This document shows, piece by piece, positions 15,669-29,904 of a DNA stretch of 30,701 nucleotides. The position numbers and the translations under genes were made by a program. This DNA is from CAZFDT01 sp964518335. GTDB taxonomy: Bacteria; Planctomycetota; Phycisphaerae; Phycisphaerales; Phycisphaeraceae. Positions within the stretch are counted from its first letter, which is position 1. Every line of letters starts with the position of its first letter. A model generated the notes under the pieces. It was not told the DNA's origin. It was given only the letters and a program-made list of their open reading frames with translations, and ran no database searches. The stretch is from the NCBI GenBank assembly GCA_964518335.1, contig CAZFDT010000060.1, positions 1 through 30,701 of the forward strand. The letters run 5' to 3'.

Positions 15669-17930
15669 ATGGCTCACGCATCACCATCACCGTTCGTTCA
15701 TACCAACGCACTGGCGCGTGAAAGCAGCCCGTATCTGCTGCAGCACGCGCACAACCCCGTGGACTGGCACGCCTGGGGGGCCCAGGCGTTCGAGTTGGCC
15801 CGCCAGCGCGACGTGCCCATTTTCCTGAGCATCGGCTACTCCACGTGCTACTGGTGTCACGTGATGGAGCGGCAGTGCTTCGAGAATCCCAACATCGCCG
15901 CGCTGATGAACGATCTGTTCGTGTGCGTGAAGGTGGACCGCGAGGAGCGGCCGGATGTCGATGACATCTACATGACGGCGACGCAGTTGATGACGCGGCG
16001 GGGCGGCTGGCCGATGAGCGTGTTTCTGACCCCCGAAAGCGGCGATGGTGATTCGGGGCTCATGCCGTTCTGGTGCGGCACGTACATTCCTCCCGAGCCG
16101 ATGCACGGCATGCCCAGCTTTCCGCAGGTGCTGCGCGGCGTCAGCCAGGCGTGGAAAGAACGGCGCGCTGACGTGCTCGACCAGGCTCGGCGCGTCGCCG
16201 ATGCGGTGACGCAGACCATCAGCCACCGCGACGTGTCGGGGCCGCTGTCGATTGAGCTGGCATCGGGCGCGGCCAACCAGTTGCTGCGCAGCTACGACCC
16301 CGAGCACGGCGGGTTCGGCACAGCCCCGAAGTTTCCCCAGCCGTCGAATCTGCTCTTTCTCATGGCGGTCCACTGCAACAGGCCCGAAGCCCAGGTCTGG
16401 CCCGCCGTCGCCCACACCCTCGACCGCATGGCCCGCGGCGGCATGTACGACCAGATCGGCGGCGGGTTCCACCGCTATTCCACCGACGAGCAGTGGCTCG
16501 TCCCGCACTTCGAGAAAATGCTCTACGACAACGGGCAATTGCTCGAAGCCTACGCCAGCGCCCACGCCATTGAGCCGCTGCCCGAGGACCCGACCTTCTA
16601 CGCCGATATCGTGCGGCAGACCGGCGAGTATGTCCTGCGCGAAATGACCGACCCGCAAGGCGGATTCCGGTCCGCGCAGGACGCCGAGGTCGATGCCCGA
16701 GAGGGCGGCAACTACGTCTGGACCGCCGACGAGGTGCGACAGGCCATCGACGACGACGCACTGGCGAAGTTTGCCTTGGCGTACTATGGCCTGGACGCCG
16801 GCTCCAACTTCCAGGACCCGCACCATCCCGACGCCACACCCGCCAACGTTCTGCACGTGCCCGTCCCGCCCCAGGTGTTCGCCACGACACATCACATGAG
16901 CCTGGACGAGGTGCTGCGTCGCGTCGGCGAGATCGACACCCGACTCAAACGCGCCCGCGACCAGCGCAAGCAGCCCGGCACGGACGACAAGGTCATCGTG
17001 AGCTGGAACGGGCACATGATTGCCGGCCTGGCCAAAGCAGGTCGCGTTCTCCGCGAGCCGCGATTCACTGATGCGGCGGCCCGGGCGGCGACGTTTATCC
17101 TCGACCACATGCGCACGCGCGACGGCGGCCTGTATCGCACCTGGCGCGGGGGCCAGGCCAGGCACGCCGCCGTGCTTGAAGACTACGCGCTCTTCGCCCA
17201 CGGTCTGCTCGAATTGCACCGCGCCACCCGCCACGACCGCTGGATCGATGCCGCCCGGGATATCGTCAGCCAGGCCGTCACGCGATTTGCCGCGCCTTCC
17301 GGCGGTGGGGGCGGTGGCGGGGGCTACTTCGACACGCTCGCCGACCAGCCCGACCTGTTCGTCCGCACCCGTTCGCTCACCGACGGGGCGATTCCCTCGG
17401 GCAACAGCGTCATGGTGCACAATCTGCTGGACCTGCATGAAATCACCGGCGAACGCGACTGGCTCGACCGTGCCGCACGCGACCTGCACGCCTGCGGCAG
17501 CGCACTGCGGCAGATGGGGCAGGGCATGGTCCACATGCACCACGCGCTGCTCCGGGCGATCGCGATCGACCCATCGATCGCGCGCCCTGACTCTACCCCG
17601 GGCCAAGCTGCGAACGCGACCGTGCAGGCCCGAGTCGATCTTCCGCGCGTCACGCTCAGCATTGCCGCGGGCTATCACCTCGACGCGGCGCAGACGCAGA
17701 TCATCGGCGAGGATTGCGACATCGTCGTGACGCCGCCGCCCGCTGCCGAAAAGACCTACCCCTATGCCGGCAGTCCGCTGCGCGTGTATGAGGGCGAGGT
17801 GACGTTTCACGTTGACCTCCAGCGCGTCAGTGGGGCCTCGCCACGCCTCGTGCTGCGATACCAGGCGTGCACCGATCGCGCCTGCCTGCCGCCGGAGACC
17901 ATCGAGCTTGCCGCTATCATCGAGCCATGA
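15669..17930 (+). CDS. DUF255 thioredoxin-fold protein (YyaL/SSP411 type) with DsbD-alpha-like tail
   Basis: 753 residues. Residues 8-165 are the DUF255 thioredoxin-like domain, with the redox pair CYWC at Cys60-Cys63 in STCYWCHVMERQCFE. Residues about 190-640 form the (alpha/alpha)6-barrel typical of the family (GGFGTAPKFPQPSNL, GGGFHRYSTDEQWLVPHFEK, DDKVIVSWNGHMI). A glycine run lies near residue 545. The last ~100 residues look like the N-terminal DsbD/thiol-disulfide interchange domain: a beta-rich stretch ending YQACTDRACLPPE with Cys734 and Cys739. Standard family members end before this tail as far as I know. The molecular function of the family is not settled. The stop overlaps tatD by four bases (ATGA). 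Confidence 0.9.
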   Translation: MAHASPSPFVHTNALARESSPYLLQHAHNPVDWHAWGAQAFELARQRDVPIFLSIGYSTCYWCHVMERQCFENPNIAALMNDLFVCVKVDREERPDVDDIYMTATQLMTRRGGWPMSVFLTPESGDGDSGLMPFWCGTYIPPEPMHGMPSFPQVLRGVSQAWKERRADVLDQARRVADAVTQTISHRDVSGPLSIELASGAANQLLRSYDPEHGGFGTAPKFPQPSNLLFLMAVHCNRPEAQVWPAVAHTLDRMARGGMYDQIGGGFHRYSTDEQWLVPHFEKMLYDNGQLLEAYASAHAIEPLPEDPTFYADIVRQTGEYVLREMTDPQGGFRSAQDAEVDAREGGNYVWTADEVRQAIDDDALAKFALAYYGLDAGSNFQDPHHPDATPANVLHVPVPPQVFATTHHMSLDEVLRRVGEIDTRLKRARDQRKQPGTDDKVIVSWNGHMIAGLAKAGRVLREPRFTDAAARAATFILDHMRTRDGGLYRTWRGGQARHAAVLEDYALFAHGLLELHRATRHDRWIDAARDIVSQAVTRFAAPSGGGGGGGGYFDTLADQPDLFVRTRSLTDGAIPSGNSVMVHNLLDLHEITGERDWLDRAARDLHACGSALRQMGQGMVHMHHALLRAIAIDPSIARPDSTPGQAANATVQARVDLPRVTLSIAAGYHLDAAQTQIIGEDCDIVVTPPPAAEKTYPYAGSPLRVYEGEVTFHVDLQRVSGASPRLVLRYQACTDRACLPPETIELAAIIEP
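17915..17920 (+). promoter_or_regulatory. -10-like box inside the end of the DUF255 gene, before tatD
   Basis: TATCAT ends 6 bases before the tatD ATG. It lies in coding sequence (Ala-Ile-Ile), so it may be coincidental. Because the overlap already allows coupled translation, this is the weakest of the set. Confidence 0.25.
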
Positions 17931-18706
17931 TCGACACGCATTGCCACCTGACGTTCGAGGGCCTGCGCGAGCAGGCCGATGACGTGATCGCCCGCGCGGT
18001 GGGCGACGGCGTGGGGCACATGATCACCGTCGGCACGACGCCCGACGACGCCCTGGCGGCGATCAAGCTCGCCGAGCAGCACACGTGCGTGGTCGCCTGC
18101 GTCGGCCTGCACCCCGGGCATGTCCGCGACTGCCCCGACCTCGTGGCCGTACGACACCACCTGCTGGCGATGGCAGCCCATCCCCGCGTCGTCGCCCTGG
18201 GTGAGATGGGCCTGGACCGTCACTGGCCCGAGCCGACGATCGACGAGCAGCGTCCCGCTTTCGAGTTGCAGCTTTCCGTGCTCCATGAGTGCCCCAAACT
18301 TCCCGCGGTGATCCACAACCGCGAGGCGACCGACGACACCCTGGCCATGATCCGCGCCAGCGGCGTCCCCGGCGATCGCTTCGTGTTCCACTGCTTCACC
18401 GGCTCCCGCAACGAGCTGGAGGCCATTCTTGACACTGGAGCCATGGTCAGCTTCACCGGCGCCGTCACCTTCAAGAACAGCCGCGCCCTGGCGGAGGCCA
18501 GCGACCTGGTTCCGCTGGACCGTCTCATGGTGGAGACCGACGCCCCCTTTCTCACGCCCGAGCCGTATCGCAAGATTCGGCCCAATGAGCCGCGATACGT
18601 GATCGCCACCGCCGATTTCCTCGCCGCCCGCCGGGGCATGTCACGCCAAGCCTTCGCCGCCGCCACCGACGCCAATGCCCGGCGATTCTTTCGCTGGCCG
18701 GGGTGA
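17927..18706 (+). CDS. TatD-family metal-dependent hydrolase (DNase)
   Basis: Metal-dependent hydrolase of 259 residues with a TIM-barrel fold; family members are 3'-5' exonucleases or related hydrolases. Metal ligands are visible: His5 and His7 in DTHCHL, Glu in VALGEMGLD, His in PAVIHNREA, His in RFVFHCFTGS, and Asp in VETDAPFLTP. The ATG overlaps the stop of the DUF255 gene. An upstream extension of the frame to 17867 is antisense-style read-through of the previous gene and is not used. The assignment to the family is firm; the physiological substrate is not. Confidence 0.93.
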   Translation: MIDTHCHLTFEGLREQADDVIARAVGDGVGHMITVGTTPDDALAAIKLAEQHTCVVACVGLHPGHVRDCPDLVAVRHHLLAMAAHPRVVALGEMGLDRHWPEPTIDEQRPAFELQLSVLHECPKLPAVIHNREATDDTLAMIRASGVPGDRFVFHCFTGSRNELEAILDTGAMVSFTGAVTFKNSRALAEASDLVPLDRLMVETDAPFLTPEPYRKIRPNEPRYVIATADFLAARRGMSRQAFAAATDANARRFFRWPG

Positions 18707-19976
18707 CGGTTGTAGGGCTTAAGCCGGTTGTGACGTTGGCCGATGGATAAGTCATGACGGACGCACGGCACGGATACGCCTGGGCCATGGCGGCGGTGTT
18801 TGTCGTCGCGCTGGCGGTTCGCGTCGGTGCGACGGCGATGTTCGTGGGGTTCAGTTCGCCCCCTTCGGCCAGCGCCAACCCCGATCAACTCGACTACGAG
18901 GCGTTCGCGTGGCGACTGGCACAGGGGCTGGGATACACGCTCGACGACGGCACGCCCACCGCGCGGCGACCGCCGGGCACGTCGGCGACGATCGCGCCGG
19001 TGTACGTCTTGTTCGGCCGGTCGTTCACCGCGGCGCGACTGTGGATGTGCGTCCTGTCGGCAGCGACATGCGTGGCCTGCGGCACGCTGGCGTCGCTGGT
19101 GCTGGGACGCCGCGTGGGCGTCGTCGCGGCGATCGGGTTGGCGCTTTATCCGGGTCATTTCTACTACGCCATGCACATGCTCAGCGAGACGCCATACGCG
19201 CTGGCCCTGACGCTGGCGACGCTGGCCACGCTCGTGAGTGTGCGTCGCGGCTCGGTGTCCTGGGCGGTCGCCGCGGGAGTGCTCTGGGCCGCGACGCTGC
19301 TGGTGCGTCCGCAGGTGCTGCTGTTGCCCCTGCTCGCGGCGCCCCTGCTCGTTTTCGGGCAGCGCCAGGTTCGCATCGCCGTCGCGGCCTCGTGCCTGGT
19401 CTGCGCCTTCGCGCTGTCGCCGTGGGTGATTCGCAACGCCATGGTCATGCAACGCCCCGCGCTGACGACCGGATTCGGCCACGTCATGTGGGGGGCGCAC
19501 AACGACGTGACCTTCACCGACCCGGCGAAGATGGGCACGTGGATCGCCACCAGTACGCTGCTGAAGGACGCCCCGTTCCACGGCGGCGAGGCGGCGCTGG
19601 ACCAGCACGCCATGCGACAGGCCAAGCTGGCCATTGGCGAACACGCCTCGTCGTTGCCGCGGCTGACGCTGATGAAGCTCGTGCGTCTTGTCGAGCCGGT
19701 GCATGACACGCCCAACACGGTGACGCGGCTGGCGTTCACCGTCGGCTGGGGTGTCGTCGCCATGCTGCTGCTGCCCGGCGTCGCGCTGGCGTGGCGACGC
19801 GATCGTGCCGGCGCGATTGTGCTGCTGTTGCCCATGGCTGCCACGGTCATGATGACGCTCCTGACGTACGGACTGGACCGGTTCCGGGACTCGGCGGCGC
19901 CGCTGTTTGTGCCCCTGGCGGCCGCGGCTGTGGTGCGGGCCGGCGAGGCCGTGGGCTCGCTGTGGCGCCGCGGGCG

Positions 19977-22925
<2,949 letters not shown>

Positions 22926-22933
22926 GGGCGGGA

Positions 22934-22939
22934 ATTGTA
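22934..22939 (-). promoter_or_regulatory. -10 box of uvrA, leaderless position
   Basis: TACAAT on the minus strand ends 8 bases before ATG 22925, with no Shine-Dalgarno between. This is close to the bacterial consensus TATAAT. No clear -35 is seen at 17-18 bases, and no E. coli-type LexA box. Confidence 0.5.
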
Positions 22940-22996
22940 CGCAGGGTGACACGGTGCTGCGGCTGCGCATCGTCCGGGCCGCGGCGAGGCCCGCCA

Positions 22997-23121
22997 ACTC
23001 ATCTTGTTCATCGCCACGTAGAGCAAGTTGCAGGTTCCGATGATCAAGATGAATCGGCCAGACTCAACTTGCCCATCCCCACGCAGGGCAAGTTGCAGGA
23101 TCCGACCGACAAGTTGATTTC
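22997..23121. repeat. Two tandem hairpin units with a compensatory base pair
   Basis: Unit A (22997-23055) and unit B (23062-23121) are similar and offset by 65 bases. Both carry the core GCAAGTTGCAGG. In A, TCATCTTG (22999-23006) pairs with CAAGATGA (23045-23052), extended by TCATC/GATGA after one mismatch. In B, TCAACTTG (23064-23071) pairs with CAAGTTGA (23110-23117). The T-A pair 23002/23049 in A has become A-T 23067/23114 in B. B can instead form a 10-bp stem, CAACTTGCCC (23065-23074) with GGGCAAGTTG (23086-23095). Confidence 0.6.
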
Positions 23122-23160
23122 AACTGGGGCGCGACGCGCCAGGGGGCGGATCGCTTGTTC

Positions 23161-23173
23161 GGTATATGTTACC
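23161..23173. promoter_or_regulatory. Small inverted repeat GGTA-N5-TACC
   Basis: GGTATATGTTACC is an inverted repeat with a 5-base centre containing a TATATG hexamer. It lies between the hairpin pair and the MITE-like element. It could be a regulator site, but no gene follows it closely. Confidence 0.25.
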
Positions 23174-23202
23174 ACTTCGCCGCTCTGGCGTCAAGGCCAG
23201 TT

Positions 23203-23387
23203 CCCGGTCGAGCAGGGTGAAGACATATGAACGATTCTCATGTGCAGGTCGCCTGTGAGCCGAAATCAGCAAGTTCTCCTCTGTTTTTGAGCATGAGTCC
23301 GATCGGCTCTGGCCACCTCAGAATCGGGGTTCCGTCATGGACGTCAACGCTGGCGAAAGGTAAATGTCTTCACCCTGCCCGGTCGAG
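23203..23387. mobile_element. MITE-like element with inverted ends and flanking direct repeats
   Basis: The element core is 23213-23377 (165 bases). Its ends are perfect 14-base inverted repeats: CAGGGTGAAGACAT at 23213-23226 and its complement ATGTCTTCACCCTG at 23364-23377. Immediately outside are identical 10-base direct repeats, CCCGGTCGAG, at 23203-23212 and 23378-23387, the pattern of a target-site duplication. The interior is too short for a transposase and shows no convincing gene, so it would depend on an enzyme encoded elsewhere. A third copy of the end sits at 37-53. Confidence 0.7.
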
Positions 23388-23788
23388 CCGCCCAGGCGGG
23401 TGTGGGGCGGCGGTGCATAACCTGTCGCGTGCCTGTCGGGACTTGCCAGGCAGGGGCGGCGGCGAAAAAATCTGCGTGGCGTTAAGGCCGTGTCAATTTC
23501 ACGTTTAGACGCGAGCGGGAGGGGTGGGCGAAAAAAACCACCACAAATTGGTCAAGTTGGACGTTGACCCCGCAAGATATAGTGGTAGGATGCGTCTTCG
23601 CCTCGGGTCGGGCGGGGAGGGCCGGCTGCGGGGTACGCATGTGGGGATGGTCGGGTGCTGATCGAAGCTCGTGCGGCTGTGACAGGGCCACTCCGGGTGG
23701 CGAAGGGCGTGTGCGTGGCTTGAATATTCGTATGGCGTAAGGCTAACATCAACCGATCGAAAGTCAACGGACCTCAGGGGATTGCACC
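23388..23788. other. Intergenic region before dcd
   Basis: No gene is supported here. The first part has short GC-rich stems: CCGCC/GGCGG at the left edge and TGCCTG/CAGGCA at about 23430-23455. An A/T-richer patch around 23520-23583 holds the operator-like repeat and a TATAGT box. The last ~200 bases would be the dcd leader. A 23-codon frame from ATG 23589 is open but has no other support. Confidence 0.5.
23550..23583 (+). promoter_or_regulatory. Putative dcd promoter with palindromic operator
   Basis: GGTCAA-N8-TTGACC (23550-23569) is a perfect 6-bp inverted repeat. TATAGT follows at 23578-23583. TTGGAC (23557-23562) inside the repeat is 15 bases from it, slightly short for a -35. A dimeric regulator binding here would cover the -35. 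Distance to the dcd start is about 205 bases. Confidence 0.4.
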
Positions 23789-24361
23789 GTGCCGGTACTC
23801 TGCGACACCCAGATTCGAGAACTCGTCGGCATCGAGCCGTTCGAGGACAACATCAAACGCCCCCGGAAGATCTCCTACGGCGTGTCGAGCTACGGCTACG
23901 ACGTGCGCGTCGGCACGCTGTTCAAGATCTTCACCAACGCCCCCCACGACGGCGGGGCGTCCATCGTCGATCCCAAACAGTTCGACGATCGCAACTTCGT
24001 CACCGTCGATACGGCGATCACCGGCAAAGACCACGTCATTATCCCGCCCAACAGCTTCGCCCTTTGCGAGACCGTCGAGGAGATCCACATCCCCCGCGAC
24101 GTCCTGGCGATCTGCGTGGGCAAGAGCACCTACGCCCGCTGCGGCATCATCGTCAACGTCACGCCGCTGGAGCCGGAGTGGCGCGGCAAGGTGACGATCG
24201 AGATCAGCAACACCACGCCCCTGCCGGCGAAGATCTACGCCAACGAAGGCATCGCCCAGATGGTCTTCCTCAAAGCCGACCGCGTCTGCGCCATCAGCTA
24301 CGCCGACAAGGGCGGCAAGTACCAGGACCAGGCGGGGTTGGTGCTGCCGAGGGTGGATTGA
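23789..24361 (+). CDS. dcd: dCTP deaminase
   Basis: Deaminates dCTP to dUTP, the precursor of dTMP. The 190-residue product matches the usual length. The conserved core is GKSTYARCGIIVNVTPLEPE and WRGKVTIEISNTTPLPAKI; Glu138 in VTIEISN falls at the same number as the catalytic glutamate of the E. coli enzyme. The C-terminal YADKGGKYQDQAG is the flexible nucleotide-covering tail. GTG 23789 follows CAGGGGA. nrdJ lies about 2 kb downstream, with an AT-rich defence-type gene and two small genes in between. Confidence 0.94.
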   Translation: MPVLCDTQIRELVGIEPFEDNIKRPRKISYGVSSYGYDVRVGTLFKIFTNAPHDGGASIVDPKQFDDRNFVTVDTAITGKDHVIIPPNSFALCETVEEIHIPRDVLAICVGKSTYARCGIIVNVTPLEPEWRGKVTIEISNTTPLPAKIYANEGIAQMVFLKADRVCAISYADKGGKYQDQAGLVLPRVD

Positions 24362-24371
24362 TCCTCGTTGC

Positions 24372-24389
24372 TTGAGTGCCGGTGCTCAA
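24372..24389. promoter_or_regulatory. Palindrome between dcd and the AbiJ-like gene
   Basis: TTGAG-TGCCGGTG-CTCAA is an 18-base inverted repeat with a CCGG centre, 20 bases before ATG 24410. It may be an operator for the AbiJ-like gene or a hairpin at the end of dcd. No T-run follows, so it is not a classic terminator. Confidence 0.35.
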
Positions 24390-24409
24390 ATTGGATGGAG
24401 CTAAGAGGT

Positions 24410-25360
24410 ATGTCAGTCGTCGAACTATTTTCCCGCAGAAAGGCTGCTCGCGAAGTTGCGGGCAAGACGGATGTTTATACGTACACCGTTCCGCGGCGAC
24501 TGCGCATTCAGATCATGCACATTTGGGATACGTCATTGGGACGATTTGAGTCCGGTGATCGATTCGGTTATCGGGATGACTCGCAGCAAAGCGTTAATCA
24601 GCTATGGAAACGCGTACACAATACACTTGCGAGAGAATTCGGCTATCCGGCTCTTGGTGACTGGGGCGATCCTTGGAAGAACACCGCTGAATTTTTCGCT
24701 GAGAAAGCAGAAGACTCTCAAGCTCTCGACATCATTGAGTTGACCTTTCGCCTCGTAGGAGTATATGAACGCAGCCTTGAATCGTATCAACTCGAGAGAG
24801 TCGGTATTACCCAAGACCCCGATGATGCGATAGTCGAACTGAACTACCGTTTCGCTGAGAACGGTGTGGGCTATGAGTTTGTCAACGGAGAGATAATTGA
24901 AAAGAACAACGAGTTCGTTCATGCGGAATCAGTAAAGGCTGCACTCGCACTCCTACATGAGCAAAGATTTGTGGGAGCTTCTGAGGAATTTATGAGTGCG
25001 CACGTTCACCTTAGAAACAGTGAACATAAAGAGGCGGTTGGCTGCGCGCTTAAGGCACTAGAAAGTGTCCTAAAGGCGATCTGTTCACGCCGTAAATGGA
25101 ATCATTCCTCGAAATCTTCTGCAAAAGAACTGATTGATACTGTTATCCAACACGGGCTCGTTCCGGATTTTCTCGCAGGACATTTAGGAGCGTTGCGTGC
25201 TACGCTCGAAAGTGGACTGCCGACGGTTCGTAATCGACTGGCAGGTCATGGCCAAGGAGAAAGTCCAATTTATGTCCCCAAGTACCTTGCGGCATATGCG
25301 ATTCATTTGGCCGCAGTAAACATTGTCATGCTTGCGCAAGCTGACAAGGTTATGAAGTAG
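24410..25360 (+). CDS. AbiJ-NTD4 / HEPN-type abortive-infection-like protein (STM4504/CBY_0614 type)
   Basis: 316 residues, visibly richer in A and T than all its neighbours, which suggests horizontal transfer. The N-terminus (ELFSRRK then DVYTYTVPRRLRIQIMHIW) matches my recollection of the AbiJ_NTD4 domain found in the STM4504/CBY_0614 family of phage-defence-type proteins. The C-terminal helical half contains VRNRLAGHG, with Arg274, Asn275 and His280, the Rx4-6H motif of HEPN ribonucleases and of Abi_C domains. The likely role is RNA cleavage leading to growth arrest upon phage infection; this is inference. ATG 24410 is preferred over an upstream in-frame start at 24368 because homology begins at MSVVELFSRRK. 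A palindromic repeat lies two bases after the stop. Confidence 0.75.
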   Translation: MSVVELFSRRKAAREVAGKTDVYTYTVPRRLRIQIMHIWDTSLGRFESGDRFGYRDDSQQSVNQLWKRVHNTLAREFGYPALGDWGDPWKNTAEFFAEKAEDSQALDIIELTFRLVGVYERSLESYQLERVGITQDPDDAIVELNYRFAENGVGYEFVNGEIIEKNNEFVHAESVKAALALLHEQRFVGASEEFMSAHVHLRNSEHKEAVGCALKALESVLKAICSRRKWNHSSKSSAKELIDTVIQHGLVPDFLAGHLGALRATLESGLPTVRNRLAGHGQGESPIYVPKYLAAYAIHLAAVNIVMLAQADKVMK

Positions 25361-25362
25361 CG

Positions 25363-25382
25363 AAACGGGTCAGGCCCCGTTT
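25363..25382. repeat. REP-like palindrome, copy 1
   Basis: AAACGGG-TCAGG-CCCCGTTT, two bases after the stop of the AbiJ-like gene. It is one base shorter than copy 2 at 25770-25790 and lacks one stem G. Similar AACGGGGTCAGACCCC palindromes are widespread in bacterial genomes and are often handled by RAYT-type transposases; no such transposase is in the window. Confidence 0.6.
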
Positions 25383-25468
25383 GTGAGGGCGAAATGTTGC
25401 GGACGGCGAGACACGACGGGATCAGGGGCTAACAATGACGATGGGCGTGACCAGTATGCGGGGGAAGG

Positions 25469-25801
25469 ATGAGAAGGCGTATGGCACGTCTATGTCTGTC
25501 GGTGTTGGGCTTGCTGCTCGTGCTCGCTTACTTCCGGGGGTGCGTGGCGCAGCGGACCGGACTGGAGATTCCGCCGGAGGCGTATGTGGTGGGCGGGGGG
25601 TTGTCGATCGACTTCATAGCGCCCGAGGACGGGATCGTGTACCTGGTCGATTCGCGCAAGTTCGTGATGTCGCGGACGATTCGCAAGGGACAGCGGTTCG
25701 TGGTCGACGGCGAGTTTCCGATCGGGCGGGGCGAGACGATCGTGCTCAAGGATGCGCGGCTGAGTAACGAAACGGGGTCAGACCCCGTTTGCATCGGCTG
25801 A
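25469..25801 (+). CDS. Small exported or membrane-anchored protein, unknown
   Basis: 110 residues, not recognised. The N-terminus is basic then hydrophobic (RLCLSVLGLLLVLAYF), a signal peptide or anchor. The rest is a compact beta-rich domain (DFIAPEDGIVYLVDSRKFVMSRTIRKGQRFVV). The last residues, NETGSDPVCIG, are encoded by a REP-like palindrome, so the original stop was probably a few codons earlier. ATG 25469 and ATG 25481 are both possible; purine-rich sequence precedes each. Confidence 0.6.
   Translation: MRRRMARLCLSVLGLLLVLAYFRGCVAQRTGLEIPPEAYVVGGGLSIDFIAPEDGIVYLVDSRKFVMSRTIRKGQRFVVDGEFPIGRGETIVLKDARLSNETGSDPVCIG
25770..25790. repeat. REP-like palindrome, copy 2, inside a gene end
   Basis: AAACGGGG-TCAGA-CCCCGTTT, an 8-bp perfect stem. 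The frame of the preceding small gene runs through it and stops 9 bases later. It shares CGAAACGGG and CCCCGTTTG with copy 1, 407 bases upstream. Confidence 0.65.
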
Positions 25802-25814
25802 AAGGAGTCATGCG

Positions 25815-26174
25815 ATGAATCCGCTGCTGGATGTTTATCTCGACGGGGTGAACGAGGGCGACCTCTATGCGGCGTCGCAGCGGATGGTGTCGCGGAGGAT
25901 GGGGACGATGTTCATGGCGGTGGAGGCGACGGGGTCGTATCACGCCGCGGTGAGCAGCGGGGTGTTGGACGACGTGGACCCGCAGGTGCTGGAGATGTTC
26001 CGCCTGACGGTGCCGCTGAGCCGGGGCGGGCTGGCACGCGGGCTTGAGGCCGAGCAGGAGTGGGAGAGCATGGCGCGCGAGATGATGAACCGGTTGGGCA
26101 AGGACGTGTTCGACAATCTGCGGGCGGAGATCGAGGCCATGCAGAAGGAGATTGAGCAGGCGGAGGGCGAGTGA
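25815..26174 (+). CDS. Small hypothetical protein with C-terminal coiled coil
   Basis: 119 residues, not recognised. AAAGGAG at 25801-25807 is a good Shine-Dalgarno seven bases before the ATG. There is no signal peptide or membrane helix. The first half is mixed (YAASQRMVSRRMGTMFMAVEATGSYH); the C-terminal 40 residues are charged and helical (NLRAEIEAMQKEIEQAEGE). It is 14 bases after the previous small gene, and the two may form a unit. Confidence 0.65.
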   Translation: MNPLLDVYLDGVNEGDLYAASQRMVSRRMGTMFMAVEATGSYHAAVSSGVLDDVDPQVLEMFRLTVPLSRGGLARGLEAEQEWESMAREMMNRLGKDVFDNLRAEIEAMQKEIEQAEGE

Positions 26175-26181
26175 TCGGAGC

Positions 26182-26215
26182 CGCGCGGCGTGAGCCCGCG
26201 GGCTGACGCCGCGCG
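26182..26215. repeat. GC-rich nested hairpin upstream of nrdJ
   Basis: CGCGCGGCGT (26182-26191) pairs perfectly with ACGCCGCGCG (26206-26215), and the loop is itself the palindrome AGCCCGCGGGCT (26193-26204). It begins 8 bases after the preceding stop. Without a T-run it is not a standard terminator; it resembles dispersed GC-rich palindromes seen in planctomycete intergenic regions. Confidence 0.5.
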
Positions 26216-26316
26216 ACTCTGACGGAGCTGGCAAAGACGGATCACCACTGCGTTCGTGATGGATCACTGACGTTTAATCATCGGCGGAGGCCGCATTCGT
26301 ATCAGGGATATAGACC

Positions 26317-29904
<3,588 letters not shown>

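Noticed and set aside
15687..17810. 707-codon frame antisense to the DUF255 gene
   Set aside because: Shadow of a motif-supported gene; no signal for translation.
22946..23508. Two plus-strand open frames (22946-23230 and 23227-23508)
   Set aside because: They run through the tandem hairpins and the inverted ends of the MITE-like element, and neither shows a domain or a ribosome site.
23589..23660. 23-codon leader peptide before dcd
   Set aside because: Open but Gly/Arg-rich and without a run of regulatory codons or a Shine-Dalgarno; mentioned only in the intergenic entry.
26175..26316. Cobalamin riboswitch before the B12-dependent reductase
   Set aside because: The gap is only about 140 bases, is partly filled by a GC hairpin, and lacks a recognisable B12 box.
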